NCBI GenBank assembly: GCA_033239525.1
Contig: BSYO01000034.1
Location: 248,001 to 312,000 of the forward strand
From: Nepenthes gracilis
Lineage: Eukaryota > Streptophyta > Magnoliopsida > Caryophyllales > Nepenthaceae
Reading direction: 5' to 3'
Length of the DNA stretch: 64,000 nucleotides
A program made the position numbers and the translations under genes. Position 1 is the stretch's first letter; the number at the start of each line of letters is the position of its first letter. Of the stretch, positions 1 through 14,200 are shown in pieces. The notes beneath the pieces were generated by a model. The model did not search any database. It saw nothing but the letters and a program-made list of their open reading frames with translations, and had not been told where the DNA came from.

Positions 1-565
1 TATACCGACACATTTTGGACACACTCCATACACGTCCCGACACATTTTGGGCAGTTTTAGATACTTTGAGTAATTTTATAAGTTTTTAAAAATTGTGGAA
101 CTTTTTGTAAATTTCAAAAAATGCAAATTGTTTTATAATTTTAAAAACTTAAAAGCAATATTTCTCTCTTTTATTTCTATCAATAGTCTCTATTCCCTAG
201 AAATATTAGTCAAGAGAGACTTCTTCTTTTATGGTAGGGGACACTTTTTTTCACCAAATTTTCGTAGGATATAGAATCAAGACTTGAAAAAGATGAGACG
301 AATATGAAGGTGAAACAAATGAAGATGATAACATAGCTAATCTTCGGTGGAGTAAGGATTTAAATTTTTCATCACAAATAAAGTTTATAACCTAAAAAGT
401 GAGTATAAAATAGTAGTATTTATTAATTAAAAAATTATAAATCATAATTTTAGTTTATATATTCCCAACGTGTCATATCCTTAATTTTTATAAACTAGCA
501 TATCGGCGTATCAGTGATGTCGTATCCGTATCTTATGTCAGTGTTCATACTTCATAACTAAATAC
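1..565. mobile_element. MULE-like or similar nonautonomous DNA-element end (partial)
   Basis: The left part has repeated gacacattttgg blocks (8-17 and 39-48), and the right part has cgtgtcatatcc and a run of gtatc/tgtcgt motifs (about 468-550). Such strings are typical of dispersed plant elements with long GTGTC-rich terminal repeats. No transposase is seen and the left boundary is cut by the window. The class is a guess. Confidence 0.35.
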
Positions 566-959
566 TAATCAAATCTACCATTATAGCATGTAGGGTTAAC
601 ATTGTTCTCCTGCCTAGTCTTGATATCACTTTAGAAAATCAACGAGTTACCTTATTAGCAGAGAAGTATCTCTACCACTTGTTTATCAGGTATCCTCTTC
701 TATTAGTTACTCTTATTCAATAGGCAACCCCACTGTTTATCTTTCAACGACCTCTAGCACCTAGGTCATTGACTCTGTTGGCCAAAGCCCCATGCATCAT
801 GTATAATTATAAAGTCTATGCTCTAATGTACTTAACATTACTTTGGCTAACAACTCTTCTCTGAAGGTCAAGGGGATTGGCTTGATCTCCATGGATTGGA
901 CTTTATATGAAAAAGAAGTTTATCCAAGAGCATGATTGTTGTGTTAGAATTCTTTCAAG

Positions 960-1500
960 AAAATTAATTTTTGGATTTTATGATGAGAAGGTTTATTTGT
1001 GGGGGCCATCACAAGTCAAAAGGTTTCTGCAAGGTGGGTGTGGGACTGGCTCCTATTATTTCCAATGTCATTCATACATATTTCAAGCTTCACTATAAGT
1101 TGGCTCATCCTTCACTATTTAGTCTAAAAATGTTGCCCTAGTCTTCACTCCATTGCTAATTTGTTTTGTGAGTCATATTAGTTTGCCAAACAATATCATG
1201 TGTTGTATTATCCTACAGTTAATAAATGAGCATCTATTCCTTTAGAGGCAGTTCACTCAGCTATCCATAGCCCTTGTCCTATTTCATCTTAGTTGGGCTT
1301 TTGTTATTTTATTAATTTTGTCGATGATTATCTACAAACTACTTGGTTATATTTAATGCAGAAAAACTCAAAGTTGTTTCATTCTTTGTGCATTCTATTC
1401 AGAAATTAGGAATCAGTTCTACTACTCCACCACCATACAAACTTTGCAAAATCATAATTCTCATGAGAGCTATCTACTCCCTTTAATTCTTTTATGTCCT
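960..1500 (+). pseudogene. Copia pre-integrase and integrase remnants
   Basis: After several frameshifts one reads pieces typical of the Copia GAG-pre-integrase and integrase core: LAHPSLFSLKMLP, then a stretch like YYPTVNKRASIP and CPISS, then INFVDDY and TTWLYLMQKNSKLF. The zinc-binding and DDE residues cannot be followed in a single frame. Confidence 0.7.
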
Positions 1501-2619
1501 CACATAGAATTTTATATGAGTCGCCTTGTCTAGATACACCTTGACAAAAAATGCATAACACAGAGAAAGGATAGACACTAATTGGAATTCAAAAATTTTT
1601 AGTAATATTAATTGTTTGTTATCTTATAAATCGCATGCCCTTAACAATATTGTAGGAGCAGATTCCACATCATGCTTTATATCCTAATAAAACATTAGAT
1701 TTTGTATCCCCCAAAATTTATGTGTAAGCTCACTCCTTCCAAATGGGCATTCAAAAAAAAAAAAAAAATTAACAATATTAATAAGTTGCTACCTTATTAG
1801 TTGCTTACCCTCAACTTTCCTTGAGGAAATTCAAAATCTTTTTTTTTTCTGATAACCCATTACATTTTGTACCCCCAAGAACTTTTGTGTGGGCTCCATA
1901 TTCTCTAATGGGAGTTTGAAAATTTTTTAGCAATATCTAATCTTATTAATGTCAATCCTCGACTGCACTGCAGGGAAGATTTCACATCATGCTTTCTTTC
2001 CTAATAAAGCATTACATTTGAACCCTTGAGAAGTTTTAATGGGTATGTCATATTCGTGAAATTGCTACAAGTAACTGAACTTGATGCCAAGTCTTCAATA
2101 TGTATTTTTGTTTGGTATACCTACCCTGCAAAATGGTATTGATGTTTTTCCAGCAAAATTGAGGCAATTACTAGTGTGTTATGATGTGTTTCACGAATCT
2201 AATCCTTTGAATTCTGTAGCGTTGTCTTCTCCTAGTGCATCCTACATGTCACCTAAATGAATATTGTCACCTATGAGGTACTTTAGAGTTGTGTCTTCTC
2301 CTCTTGTGACATCTTGCCCCATTCTCCGTTGAACCTATATCATGGTCCACATCGGGTGCTTAGCCACTCTCTCATGGCTATTACTAAACTGATCCATGTC
2401 ACACTGGCCCTCTAGGCCACAAATCCTATAGTTCTTGATTCAAAGGCTAATTTGGATCTTCCGATTACATTGCAAAAGGTTGTTGTAGCTTCGCATAGTA
2501 TCCTTTGCATGCTATTATACCCTATGCTGGTGCTTCATCTAATATGTATGCTTTTATGCTCACATTTGGCTCTTTTATTGTGCCCAGATCCATTACAAAA
2601 GTTATTTCTTGTCCAGACT

Positions 2620-4050
2620 TGAAGGCAACTTTGGAAAAAGAGATGTATGTGCTCGAGCAGATCCTTCTAGAATGAAATCTATAAGGTTTTGGTTTATATT
2701 CTTGGTTCTCTAGCTTTGCTAAAAGCCTGTGTGGTGACTAAGCCATATGCTCAGGCATATGGGAGCACCACATTGATACCTTTTCGCCTATAGTCAACTT
2801 GGCTTTTGTTTCGCTTCTTATGTCTCTAGTTGCTACTTATCATTTACCGTTACATCAATTAGATGTTAAGAATGTGTCTTTTATATGGCGACATTTACGA
2901 AGAGATTCATCTGCAACACCCACTTGGATTTCTTGCTTAGGGGAAATCCTACAATGTTTGTTTCTTAAAGAAGTCATTAAATAAATTTAACCCATCCCCG
3001 TGGGCTTATTTTTATTGGTTCAAAGAAATTATGTTAAGAGTTTGGGCTCTCTCATTGTAGTAGTAATCACTCTGTGCTCTATCATCATTTTGGCGTTGGG
3101 TGTATTTTCTTTTTGTGCATGTGGATGATTTTTTGATTATTGACAATGATAATATAAACATTACAAATGTAAAAGTATTTTCTCAGTGTAGATTTAAACC
3201 AAAGATTTAGTGAGCATGCAGTATGTTCATGGTATGAATAAGTGTTGTCATGGCATATTCCTTTCTAAGAGGAACTATAGCTTATATTTACTACAAGTTA
3301 CAAGTATGTTGGACATAAAACCATGTGATGCTCACATGGATTCGCAAATGTAATCACCTCTGAATAATGGGAAAGCTTTTACAGAACTAGGGTAGTATTG
3401 ATAATTGGCCAGTAAACTTAATTATCTTCTTGTTATATGACCCAATACCTACACCCTAAGTGCTATAAGTTAGTTTATATCGTCTCCTCGTGTCTGACAT
3501 TGGGAGGCTAGGATGTGTATATTGGGATATCTTAAGGGTACATCAGGATGAAGCATGGTTCAAAGTGTTCTTGGTCATTCTCAAGTCAACAGGTTTTCTA
3601 ATGCTAACTGAGCCAGGTCACCTTATGAACCATGGCATATTTTTATATTTTTGTTGGAGGGAACCTAGTTTTCTAGAAGGGCAAGAAACAAGATGTCATT
3701 GTTAGGTCTAGTATTGAATCAGAATATCATGCATTAACATATGTTACATTTCAGGCGATGTTGATTCAGCAATTACCAAAAGCACCTAAATGTAAGAATT
3801 ATGGCCCTTCTCAAATATGGTGTGACAATCAAACCGCTATTTACATTGCATCAAACCTAGTATTCTGCAGATGCACAAGCATATAAAAGTGGATTTCCAT
3901 TTTGTTTGGGAGGAGCTTTAACATAAATTAGTTCACATCAAACATATGAGAATTGAATATCAGTTAACATGCATTTTTACAGTCTTGTAGGTCATTCCAA
4001 TTCTAACTATATCAAATTACAAGATATTTCTAACAAATTTGGCATGATCA
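2620..4050 (+). pseudogene. Copia reverse transcriptase and RNase H remnants
   Basis: RT pieces: HIDTFSPIVNLAFVSLLMSL with LPLHQLDVKN just after (about 2767-2870), where the Copia consensus has FSPVAK...QLDVKNAFLHG. The RNase H region follows with YLKGTSG (about 3525), IESEYHALTYVTFQA (about 3713) and IWCDNQTAIYIASN (about 3815), close to the Copia SKSEYRAL...LWCDNQAAIHIASN block. Stops and shifts separate the pieces. Confidence 0.82.
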
Positions 4051-4427
4051 CTATCTATATTCTAACTTGAGAAGAGAGTTAGAATGATATGCATATACGT
4101 GGAAGGGTATATTTGTCATTTTAGCATGCATGTATTTGTAAGGGTATGTTAGTCAATTTAGATGGTAAATAAAATCATAAATATAAGTGTATACACCAAG
4201 GCCCAAATTAAGTGGGTCATTCCAATTCAGCTGTCTATCTTCATTGTGCTCTTTTCCATTCCTTTTTTGTCTATAATACAAGATAAACATGATTATATAT
4301 AAAAAAAATTAATCTTCCAATGATTCATAAGGAAATGAACACAGCTGCCTGCCCATATGCACCAAAGAGAAATGTCAAAGGAACCAGTAATGAAAAGTAG
4401 ACTCATAGAATTTTATGATTTCCTTAC

Positions 4428-4610
4428 CATATCAAATGAGCTGTCAGACTGAGAAAGAGGGGTGGCAGCAGCTTCTAAAATATTTCCAAGAAGGCATGCA
4501 TAACCTGGAAACTCAGATGATACATCATTAGGCAAAACATTTGTGTGATTTTGCACACAGGATGCCATCTGATGAATATAGTGCTTGCTCAGCTCCGACC
4601 TTCTGAAAAC
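4428..4610 (-). CDS. UPL6: UPL6 exon 7 (residues 288-348)
   Basis: 183 nt, phase 0 to 0, after CTCCTTTCAG and before GTAAGGA. It reads SELSKHYIHQMASCVQNHTN and then EFPGYACLLGNILEAA, ending FDM. The next UPL6 residues are not found in 1-4427, which is mostly a Copia relic, so exon 8 lies outside the window. Confidence 0.93.
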
Positions 4611-7600
4611 CTGAAAGGAGAAGATAGTATGGGTCATACTCATCAATACCAGCAGGGACCGATTAGACCATAGAGACAAAGAAAGGCAGGCATATGTAAA
4701 TTCACAACCATCCATCCACTCTCCATGTGTACAGAAGAGTAGGTTCTTTCAAGGACATCAATAGATGTCATACTCGAAAACAAACTTAAGAAATAGAAGA
4801 AAAACACCCAAAAAAAGTTAATGCAAGATGCACACTAGTCAGAAAGAAAGCATTACTTCTCAGCAGCACTGCAAACTAAAGTATCAACACACCACCACAA
4901 ATTAGGCCAAGGAATACTTTCTAGAACAACAATTATATCAATGTCTGAAACTATTTGATAGCATTCTCAACATATTGTTCAGCAAATAATGAAAACAGGA
5001 CATGACAATAACTAAAATAGGGATGTCACCAACTACCTCTTTCAGGCATGGAAAAAATCCCCATATGAAAGGAATTGTAAGAATTTGAGATGGAAAGCTC
5101 CATTCTGGATCTATATTTGGGCAAACACATGGCTTAGCACCAGCATGAGATATGACAAGGGTGAGAACACGCTCCAAAGAGGAAACTTTCTCCATGGAAA
5201 ACTGAGACCCCATACTTTCCTTGATAAGTTGAAAACACATCAAATTAGCTGATGGAAACAATAGAGAAGGGGAGAAAAAGATGGCTACCAGATACATCAG
5301 ATGACATACCATGCCTAAAAAACATGAAGGTAACATCACTCAACAGTGACCCAAAAACAAAGATCAAGTAAAACGCATAAGAATTTATATATCAAATGCA
5401 CATCTCAAATAATTAAGATACTGTTTAATCCAGCCTACTTCTTCAACATTTGGACATATGCACCAACATTGTATATGAGCAAAGCAGAACATTATCATTT
5501 CAACAAATAGTAACACAACCATGGCAACATCTGATTTGACGAGCATTTCCATCCATTCAGTGCAATACTGCACCAATATACATTCAAGTGCAAGAATGCT
5601 GATTTAACTACTTTGCTATCCACATAGCATGCTGATTTTAAGTGCAAGAATGTCTCTGCAATGAATTGCTTAGCTAGTACAATAAATCAGTAAGCTGCTA
5701 ATCTTCTCGAGTTCTTTGAGCTGTCGAAATGAACTGTTCTCCCAAGCATCTAATTAGGTGCGAAAGGATTATGCACAGTCCACTATCAATTTTAATTCAC
5801 TCACAAGTTGATGTACCTGTGAGTTCCACCTCATCAGTAAGAAATACAGAAAGTTCATGAGCCCAGTAAAAATTTTCTACTGTAGCCAACAGTAGGAGAG
5901 ATTGGACAGTCCAATCTACATCTCATTTCTAAGTAAAATGCAATGAACAACTTGCCCAAATTATGTGGGAAATCTTAGTCTACCGGTCATGTGTGTGTGA
6001 ATAGAATTCCTTCTTCCAAGTAAAATATGAAAAATTCCACTGAGTTGGTGCCCAGAAGGAACCACCCAAACACAAAATACAAGACAGAAAACTAACACCT
6101 GCATAAATTTCATTCAAATATGCTAAACAGAAATATTAAAAAAAAGGAAAAAGGAAAAAGGAAAAAGAGTATATGATGCAGGTAGTAAACAATGTGCCGC
6201 TAAAGAAGGAACTTAGAATATTCAAACTTTAGAAATATACAGATGAATTTCCTATAAACACCTCAAAAGCATATATGCTATTTTCCAAGACAGGGGTCCA
6301 TCCAGATTCTCCTTCCCAATGGTTTTGTTTGCGGATTATAAAGGAATGAAATGGTCATGTCACTCTCATCCCAACAACAGATTGATGTAATTTTGAAAAT
6401 ATATATAGAGAGGGAGAGAGAGCTCAGTGAGAATGGAGAAGGTGATGAGAAGATTTAGACAGCAGATGAGAAGTGATTGCTGAGTATCACATTCCATTTC
6501 ATATATGATACAGTAGTATTTCATTACTTTGTACTGAAGTGATCAGCTTACAACATAATCAGCCACTAAACGGAATATTAGTTATCTATACAACTAACCC
6601 CACATTACTCTAGGTAGCTGTGTTAGTTATACTTCCTATTATTAGTTGATGCATTCTGATGTGTGTTGATGCCTTTCAATGTGTGTTGATGCTTCCGGAA
6701 CTGTTTGCTATGAAATGCTGCTTGCTCCTGATTACAAGGGCTATACTCCAATCCATGGCCTCAAGGATGGAATTAAGGAAATTGATTCCAGATCACTTAT
6801 GGACCCAAATTAGTCAACTGAATTAAAAGTTCTGGAACTATGGTACCTTGCCTTAAAATTGTTGTGGATTTGAGAGCTGTAATCAGGGACATGACAAATT
6901 TCCCATCACCAGTGATTTCAGGTAAAGCTATTTGGACTGGCATTCAAGATCCAATGTGTTTCTTAAGAAGGCTGACATGAAAAACATTCCGAATGCTGGA
7001 TTAAGGTGGAAGCTATATAAAACATTAAAAATGTCCCACTTAGGAAATGACAGGGCAAGGTCCACAGTATTTAGCTGAGAGCTCCACATTCTTCCTCACA
7101 GCAAAGGATGTTTGCCTGTAAGGGTATAATTTCAGAAGACTTTCAAGTCCTGGTACCTAAATCATACAAAAACCTCAATTTTTAGTTATTGATGCAGAAC
7201 TAAAATCCCTTAACAATATATACACATGAAATATAACATCCTAGGATGAAAAGTAATTCAACAACTTATCAACTGACATACCAACAAAAAAATCATTGAC
7301 TGGAAGATAAGTACATCCAGCACAATATCAAAATTACAACCATTGACATGCCATGCCACAATTAGCCATTATACATCAAATTTGCCAGATTCCAACATAA
7401 AGATTTAAAGAAAATCTTCCACCGATAGCCTCCAAACCTGTCCCAATTCCATTGTCGCCTGATGCTAAGCCTACTAAGCTGTGATGTGGTGAATTGTCAG
7501 GATGAGCTAAAAAGCTCAATAAGAAACAAATACGGATAAAAACATCACAGGATTAACAGAATAGCATACACATAATTTTTGGAACTTTTGAACCAAGGTC

Positions 7601-8223
7601 AAATAATATCCCAAAGGCAGGGCCTGAATGGAAGGTCTGTATGTCTATGTATAATAACCCTATAAATGAAGCCATAAGTCATTATTATACTGTAGGATGA
7701 GCCTACTTAAATCTTTGATATAACAAAAATAGAACATATCACATGTGATATTAACCGCAAATTCCTCACATGGTTCACTTATAACAAAGGAATCTCTACT
7801 AAAAATCAGCTTACTTTTAGATGTTTTAAATGAAACACATAACTTAGCTATTCTTTGCAAAGATTATCAAGACTAAAGCATAAACATGTACATCCATGGA
7901 GGTTCCACAACATAATTTTATGATTTTTGCTAACACTTCAAATTTTCAAAAAAAAAAAAAAAAAAAAAAAAAAGATGTAGATTTGGCCACGCATGCTAAA
8001 AAGCATGAGGAAGGTAATTACACATATGCCTGGAGACTTGATACAAATTATCATAGATTTTCCTCAACAGAACCAAGAATTTCTCAAATTCAGCGAAAGA
8101 TAAAAGGAGGACGTAAGAATTGTACTTCCCTTGACAATTTACACAAGTAAGCATGAATATTTCCACCTTAAGTTGGCCCTTTTTCTTCCTTCTCCTTCTC
8201 TCTTTCTTCTTCTCTCTTAATCC

Positions 8224-8260
<37 letters not shown>

Positions 8261-11200
8261 TCTCCTCTTTCTCTCTCTAAGCTCTGCAATTTTCTGCAAA
8301 AATGAAGATAACTATACCCCTCGAGACTTATATAACATTTACCTAATCAAACCTAAGATCCTTAAGTAATGTGGCAAATGGGGCATTAGATTGCTTCTAA
8401 TTAACTTCCTCTAATCCTCCACTTGAATGGCATGGCATTAGGCTATTGGTGACTTATTTTGGTGCTAAAAATCTGATCAGAATGAATCATCGTTTGAAAG
8501 GAACTCAAACATGGAAGTTCTGGAAAACCTCCAGTTCATTCAAATGCCATTGTTCCAGGCCTTAGACCAACTTTCACTTGAGCAAAAAATTGAGCCAACA
8601 TCAATCAAAGTACCATTTTTGTCCGAACAAATAATCAAGCCAACAACAAGCAAAAATACCATTTTCATCCAAAGGTAACATCAAGCCAACATCTAGCAAA
8701 ATCTGAAGTGGTTCAAAACAGAGAAACAACTTTCCAACACCTTCCAGGATACAGCCAAGAATAAAATTACTTCAATTTCCACAAAATGGTTAACCTTAAT
8801 ATGTAAACACAAATTTTATATATGTTTAGATGTGAATTACCAAAAATTAAGATAGGGATATCACAAAAACCAAGATCATCAACTCCAAAAGATGTCCATG
8901 TGCTGCTCTTATCTGCACATACCCTCATTCTATTTTGTGCATGAGCAAGTTGACCCTTAAGAAATGAACTAAGGGTTGTTCTTTCTTGTATTAGTTGCTC
9001 AACTGCTGCAACTGAAGTGGGGGCTGTACCCTCAAATGTGAGTTGTGGGGGAAGCATTACCATATAAGACTTGAAAAGGAAACATTTTAATGGTAGTATG
9101 ATTCGTGGTATTATACCACCATTCTGCCAATAACCAAGGAAGCCATTGAGAAGCCTAGTCAGAAGTCATAAACCATAAATAGCATTCCAAGCTTCAATTC
9201 AATCTATTGGGTTGTCCATCATTGTGTCGATGATAGGCTGAGGATGAATACAGCACTGTGTCTAAGAACTTGAATCATGATTGCCAATTAAAATGATAAA
9301 AATTCTATCATGTTCAGATGCAATGCAATGAGGAATTTCATGTAACTTCAAAGTGTTATTAAGGAAATAGATGCCATAGTGGGAGCAGTAAATAGATGAA
9401 GGCTAAAAATGGGCAATTAATTTAGCCAATCAATAACGACCATGGTATACATCAAATGAGATTAAGGAAGGCCATCAATGAAGTTCATAGTAATGTGGCT
9501 CCAAGAGTGAGTAGTGACCGGAAGTGATTGCAATAGTCCTGTAGGTTGCATTCTTTCTGTTTTATCACGTTGGCAAGTGTCACAGGATATCACCAATTGA
9601 AGGATATGCTGATGCATGTGAGGCCAATAAAAAAATTGTTGCAACTTCTTGTAAGTAGCAAAGACTCTTAAATGACCACCTACAGGTGAAAAATGGAATG
9701 CAATGAACAGATCAATTCTAACATTGGTAGAAAAGCCTACAAAAATCAGGTTATTGTGTTTCAACAACCACTGACAAAAAGAGAAGGATGCCATTGTTGT
9801 AGGATCATTAGAAAGAGCAGTAATCAGCTCAGTCAAGGGAATCATTCACATAACTATCCAGAATTTGCATAATCCAGTCTAGAAAAATGGTAGTTATGAC
9901 ATCGAACAATCTTCTTCTGGACAGGACATCTGCCACCACATTCTCAGCTCCCTTTGGATACTTGAACGGTGCATTTAAGGTCCAAGAGCTTTGTCAGGCT
10001 CTTCTGTTGTCAGGTGGATTTCCGCTCTAGGATATTTCAAACTTGATGATCGGTTAAATGATGAATCCACTCTCTTGGAGATAGTGTTTCATTTTATCAA
10101 TGCCAGCAGTATCGCCAATAATTTTTTAACATAGATTGGTAAGGCATAATTATGTTTGTTTAGGGACTTATTGTATTAGGATTCAGACCTTCAACACCTT
10201 TCCCTCACAAAGGTAAAACAATTCTCAAAACCTACTTGTGGGAAAACAGAACCCTCCAATACTGTCAGCTACCCTTTTCTCTTGATTGAAACGCAAGAAA
10301 CACCAAACACATGCGATCAACCACATCTTTTCACAATCAATTTTACATGTAAATGCTTCTCAGCCAAGGGAAAAACTGTGTGACCCTACGTCAGGAAAAA
10401 TCTACACTATAATAAAAGCCGGGTACAAATAACTTCATCGTGCCAACACATTCATAGCAAAAACACATGTGAAGAACTGGTTACAACTAATCCCAAAAAC
10501 AACTTTATTAATACTACAACTCTACAGTGTATCAACCCTAGCAACAGAACAAGAGCAAATACGACTAAGAAAACAAACAACAAACTAGTGATACATTATA
10601 CAGTATAGGCTAGAACAACATACCTTAAGATTGGTAAAGGATAGAACTCAAATTGGACGTTAAATGGATACCTAAAGCTTGTGCTTTTTCTTTTCTCTAT
10701 TTTCTCTCTCTCTTGTGATGCTCCTTTGTGTGAAAAATGGTTCATATTTAACCCTAAAATCATAATACTATATCCATAGCCCACATTGCCAGTTTAGCAT
10801 GGAAATGGTTTTATTACAAGTGGTCGATGGGACAACTTCTCAAGAATAATGTTGCAGAATTGTCTGAATTAAGCTTATGTTTACATTTAGAACATGTGAA
10901 CAAGTAGAAGTCGATGGTTAAATTGGTGGTATTTGATTGTATCCAGGAATGGAATTGGTGTTACTAATGATTTCTTTAAGTGTCATTACCCAAAAATTAT
11001 GGTAATTGTTATGATAAAGTTCTCGGTTGTGACAATTGGAATTGCGAAAACATAAGTTTTACTCATGAACATATCAAAACTAGGTTATATACTGACCCTC
11101 TTTTATTATATATATTACCTATTCGAAAAGGTTTAGTTTGATGTATTAAAAATTAGCATAATATCCTCATAGGTCACTAAAAATATATCCAAAAACCTTT

Positions 11201-14200
11201 GATCTAGACATATTTTATATCTCTAGAAAATAGGTGGATTATTGCGCCTTCTTTGAAGGCTTGCATGGACTTAGCCTAAACATCTAGATTTAGGCTTCTA
11301 AAACAGCAAAGAAAAAAATGACCAATACATATCAGTGTATCAGCCAACATTTTGATCCATGGTGGTGGCAGAATGGAGGATGGGGGCAGAAATGTGGTTA
11401 GCTAGCAGCACCACTAAATCCTATATCACATGGGGAGGATCTCAAGGGGTCACAAGGACAATAGAGATTCCAGCACTATATCCCATTCCACAGAATATGT
11501 CATGAGTTGGAGATCAGTTTGTAAGACCCTAAAGGCTCAATCAATAAAAATAAGTGCTTCACCTTATTGGTTAGATAATGGGCTCAGATTGTTAAGCCCT
11601 AGTGATTTGGGCTTAGGCAGTCAAATAAGTAAAACTCAAAAGCACCTAGAGAGGACTGTTCCCTTCCATCATAGAAAACTTTGCTTATTATAAGTTAGAT
11701 GCAGTTACTTAAATATTCTGTCTTTCACTGGTGGGTAAAAAAAATCTTTCTATTACATTTATGTGGAGATCAAGAACAAGACGGACTAGTTGTAATATTA
11801 TGCATATTATGTATATTATGTGGACTTAACTAGTTGTAATAGTATATTTCTTTCTAAGCATTCAACTATCCCATACTTAAGAAAACTTAAAAAGGCTAAG
11901 ATTAGTAAAAGATGATACCTAAATCTCTGAAAATGAAAGCATATAACAAAGAAAATTACAAGTCAGACATAAAAGCTAAATTGAAATATACTTTGAAGAA
12001 CGACAAAAGATTCAGATGAAATGCGCACCTTCCAAGTAAGAATAACCTCTCTAAACATGGTAAATGCATTTCTTTTTGCTAGATAGCCAACTATCTTACA
12101 AGCCCATGGAAGTTTGGGATCTATCAACATATTTACTGCCTCTAGCAGGATTATCGTTGGCATATCTGAATTCTGAGAAGTCACCCATAGCCGTTCCTTC
12201 AACTGATTTCTGCTCACACAACAAATCATAAGCAACACTAGAAATTCAAATCAATTTAAATACAAGATGTTACAGCCAGTAAGAATCTACCAGGAATAAA
12301 CAAATATTTTAAAGAATAAAGAATTTTTTTTATAAATAAAAAAAAAGCTAATATACAAATAAAAAGGGAAGTCAAGTACTCGAGGCTCCCATTTCATGGG
12401 GCTAGGGAGGGACAAATTTTCTCAGACATTTCATTATTTAACCTATCATTAGAAATAGTATCCCTAAAAGCCAATCTTACTAGGTGTGATGGACAATTAT
12501 TTTCGTATAGTCTTATGTTATTATCATAAAAAGCATTTATATTTATCATGCTTATTTTTATTCCTGATTTGCATGATAGAATCCCTAAATTTGAAAAATG
12601 TAATCACAGAATAATAATAAGCAAATTTCTAAACTCTAGTTCCTTATAAGCTAAATCTTAAATATTTCCAATATAAGATCACTAAAATGAGATATTAATT
12701 ATCCAACAAGCTGATAAACATTATAGAAGCCAATAAATAGGGCAACTAAGTTCATAGATACTTGAGTAGTCGACACTATGGTAAATGTGCTTGTGCTTAT
12801 TGAAGAATGAGTTAACTGAATTGACTTGAAGAAAAGACATGCATGTAAAAGCTTCGTTCATAACAAGAGTACGTGCATAAAAGTTATTCAAATGGTTCTA
12901 ACACTTTAGTCACCTTAATTTGCATGATAGAATCCCTAAATTTGAGTAATACAATCACAGAATAATAATGAGCAAATTTCTAAACTTTGGTTCCTTTGTA
13001 AGCTAAATCTTAAATGTTTCTAATATAGGATCACTAAAATGGGATATCAATTATCCAGTAAGACCAATATATATTATAATGGGTAGTAAATAGGGTGACT
13101 TATTTAAAAGATACTTGAGTAGTCCATGCTCTGGCAAATGTGCTTATACTTATTAAAAAATGATTTAATTGAATCGATTTGAAGGAAAGGCAAGCATATG
13201 AAAGCTTCGTTTTATGAAAACAAGAGTACATGCATAAAAGTTATTTAAATGGTTCTAAGACTTTAGACACTTAATTTGCATGATAGAATCCCTAAATTTG
13301 AGTAATGCAATCATAGAATAATGATGAAAAAATTTCGGAACTCTGATTCCTTGTAAGTTAAATTTTAAATATTCCGAATATAGGATCACTAAAATGGGAT
13401 ATTAATCATCCCATAAGACCGATATACATTATAACAGTTAGTAAATAGGGTGACCGATTTCATAGATACTTGAGCAGTCGATACTATGGTAAATGTGCAT
13501 GTACTTATTAAAGAATGAGTTAGCTCAATTGATTTGAAAGAAAGACACGCATATAAAAGATTAAAAGTTTCTAAGACTTCCAGCACTTTAAAAATTCCTA
13601 AATTTGAGTAATGCAATTATAGAATAATAATGAACAAATTTCTAAACTCTAGCTCCTTATAAGCTAAATCTTAAATATTCCTAATATAGGATAACTAAAA
13701 TCGGATATTAATTATCCAGCAAGACCCATATACATTATAACTAGTAAATAAGGTAACTGAGTTCATGGATACTTGGGTAGCCGACACTATGATAAATGTG
13801 CTTGTGCTTATTAAAGAATGAGTTAAATGAATTGACTAGAAGGAAAGACACAAATATGAAAGCTTTGTTGCGTGAAAACAAGGGTGCCTATATAAAAGTT
13901 ATTCAAATTGTTCTCAGTCTTCAGGCACCTTGGTATCCAATGTGCGTATTATTATACTTTGATATTCCTAAGATGCATGCAGTACATAGATACATGAGAA
14001 ATGCATGGAGATGGAAGGATCAATAAATGTTCCCATTACTTCTAGCAAAAGGTGAGATGTCCATGTGATTAATTAAATCAATGATTCATTAACTTTGTCC
14101 TAGGTGGGATATCAATTAGAAAAGGGTTTCCAATTTTATTAAATAAATCATTCACTAAATATTATATATGTAGATGAACAAATAATTAAGGATAGAAATT

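Larger units (their letters stand above)
580..4300 (+). mobile_element. Degenerate Ty1/Copia retrotransposon in UPL6 intron 7
   Basis: Copia-type pol remnants occur in the expected order on the plus strand, opposite to UPL6: pre-integrase and integrase pieces (about 960-1500), reverse transcriptase (about 2620-3150) and RNase H (about 3500-4050). Frames are broken many times. About 1.1 kb between the integrase and RT pieces is unrecognisable. A possible 3' LTR is at about 4068-4290, but no matching 5' LTR was found. Confidence 0.8.
6400..10150 (-). mobile_element. Degenerate Ty3/Gypsy retrotransposon in UPL6 intron 5
   Basis: On the minus strand, same sense as UPL6, one meets in order RNase H (10140-9880), integrase (9845-9460), the post-integrase helix (9063-8840), the pol C-terminus (7155-6900) and an LTR-like end (about 6720-6400). 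gag, protease and RT are absent, so the 5' part is lost. The gap 7156-8835 looks like a later insertion or expansion. Confidence 0.8.

Noticed and set aside
1..4427. UPL6 exon 8 in the left end of the window
   Set aside because: No minus-strand continuation of the UPL6 sequence was found; the stretch is Copia and repeat DNA.
4938..5036. Extension of the exon 6 open frame past the donor (GDIPILVIV)
   Set aside because: The family sequence switches to exon 7 exactly at the GTAGTT donor; the extension is intron.
8767..9063. Minus-strand ORF between UPL6 exons 5 and 6 as an extra UPL6 exon
   Set aside because: It matches the post-integrase region of Gypsy pol, and exons 5 and 6 join in phase without it.
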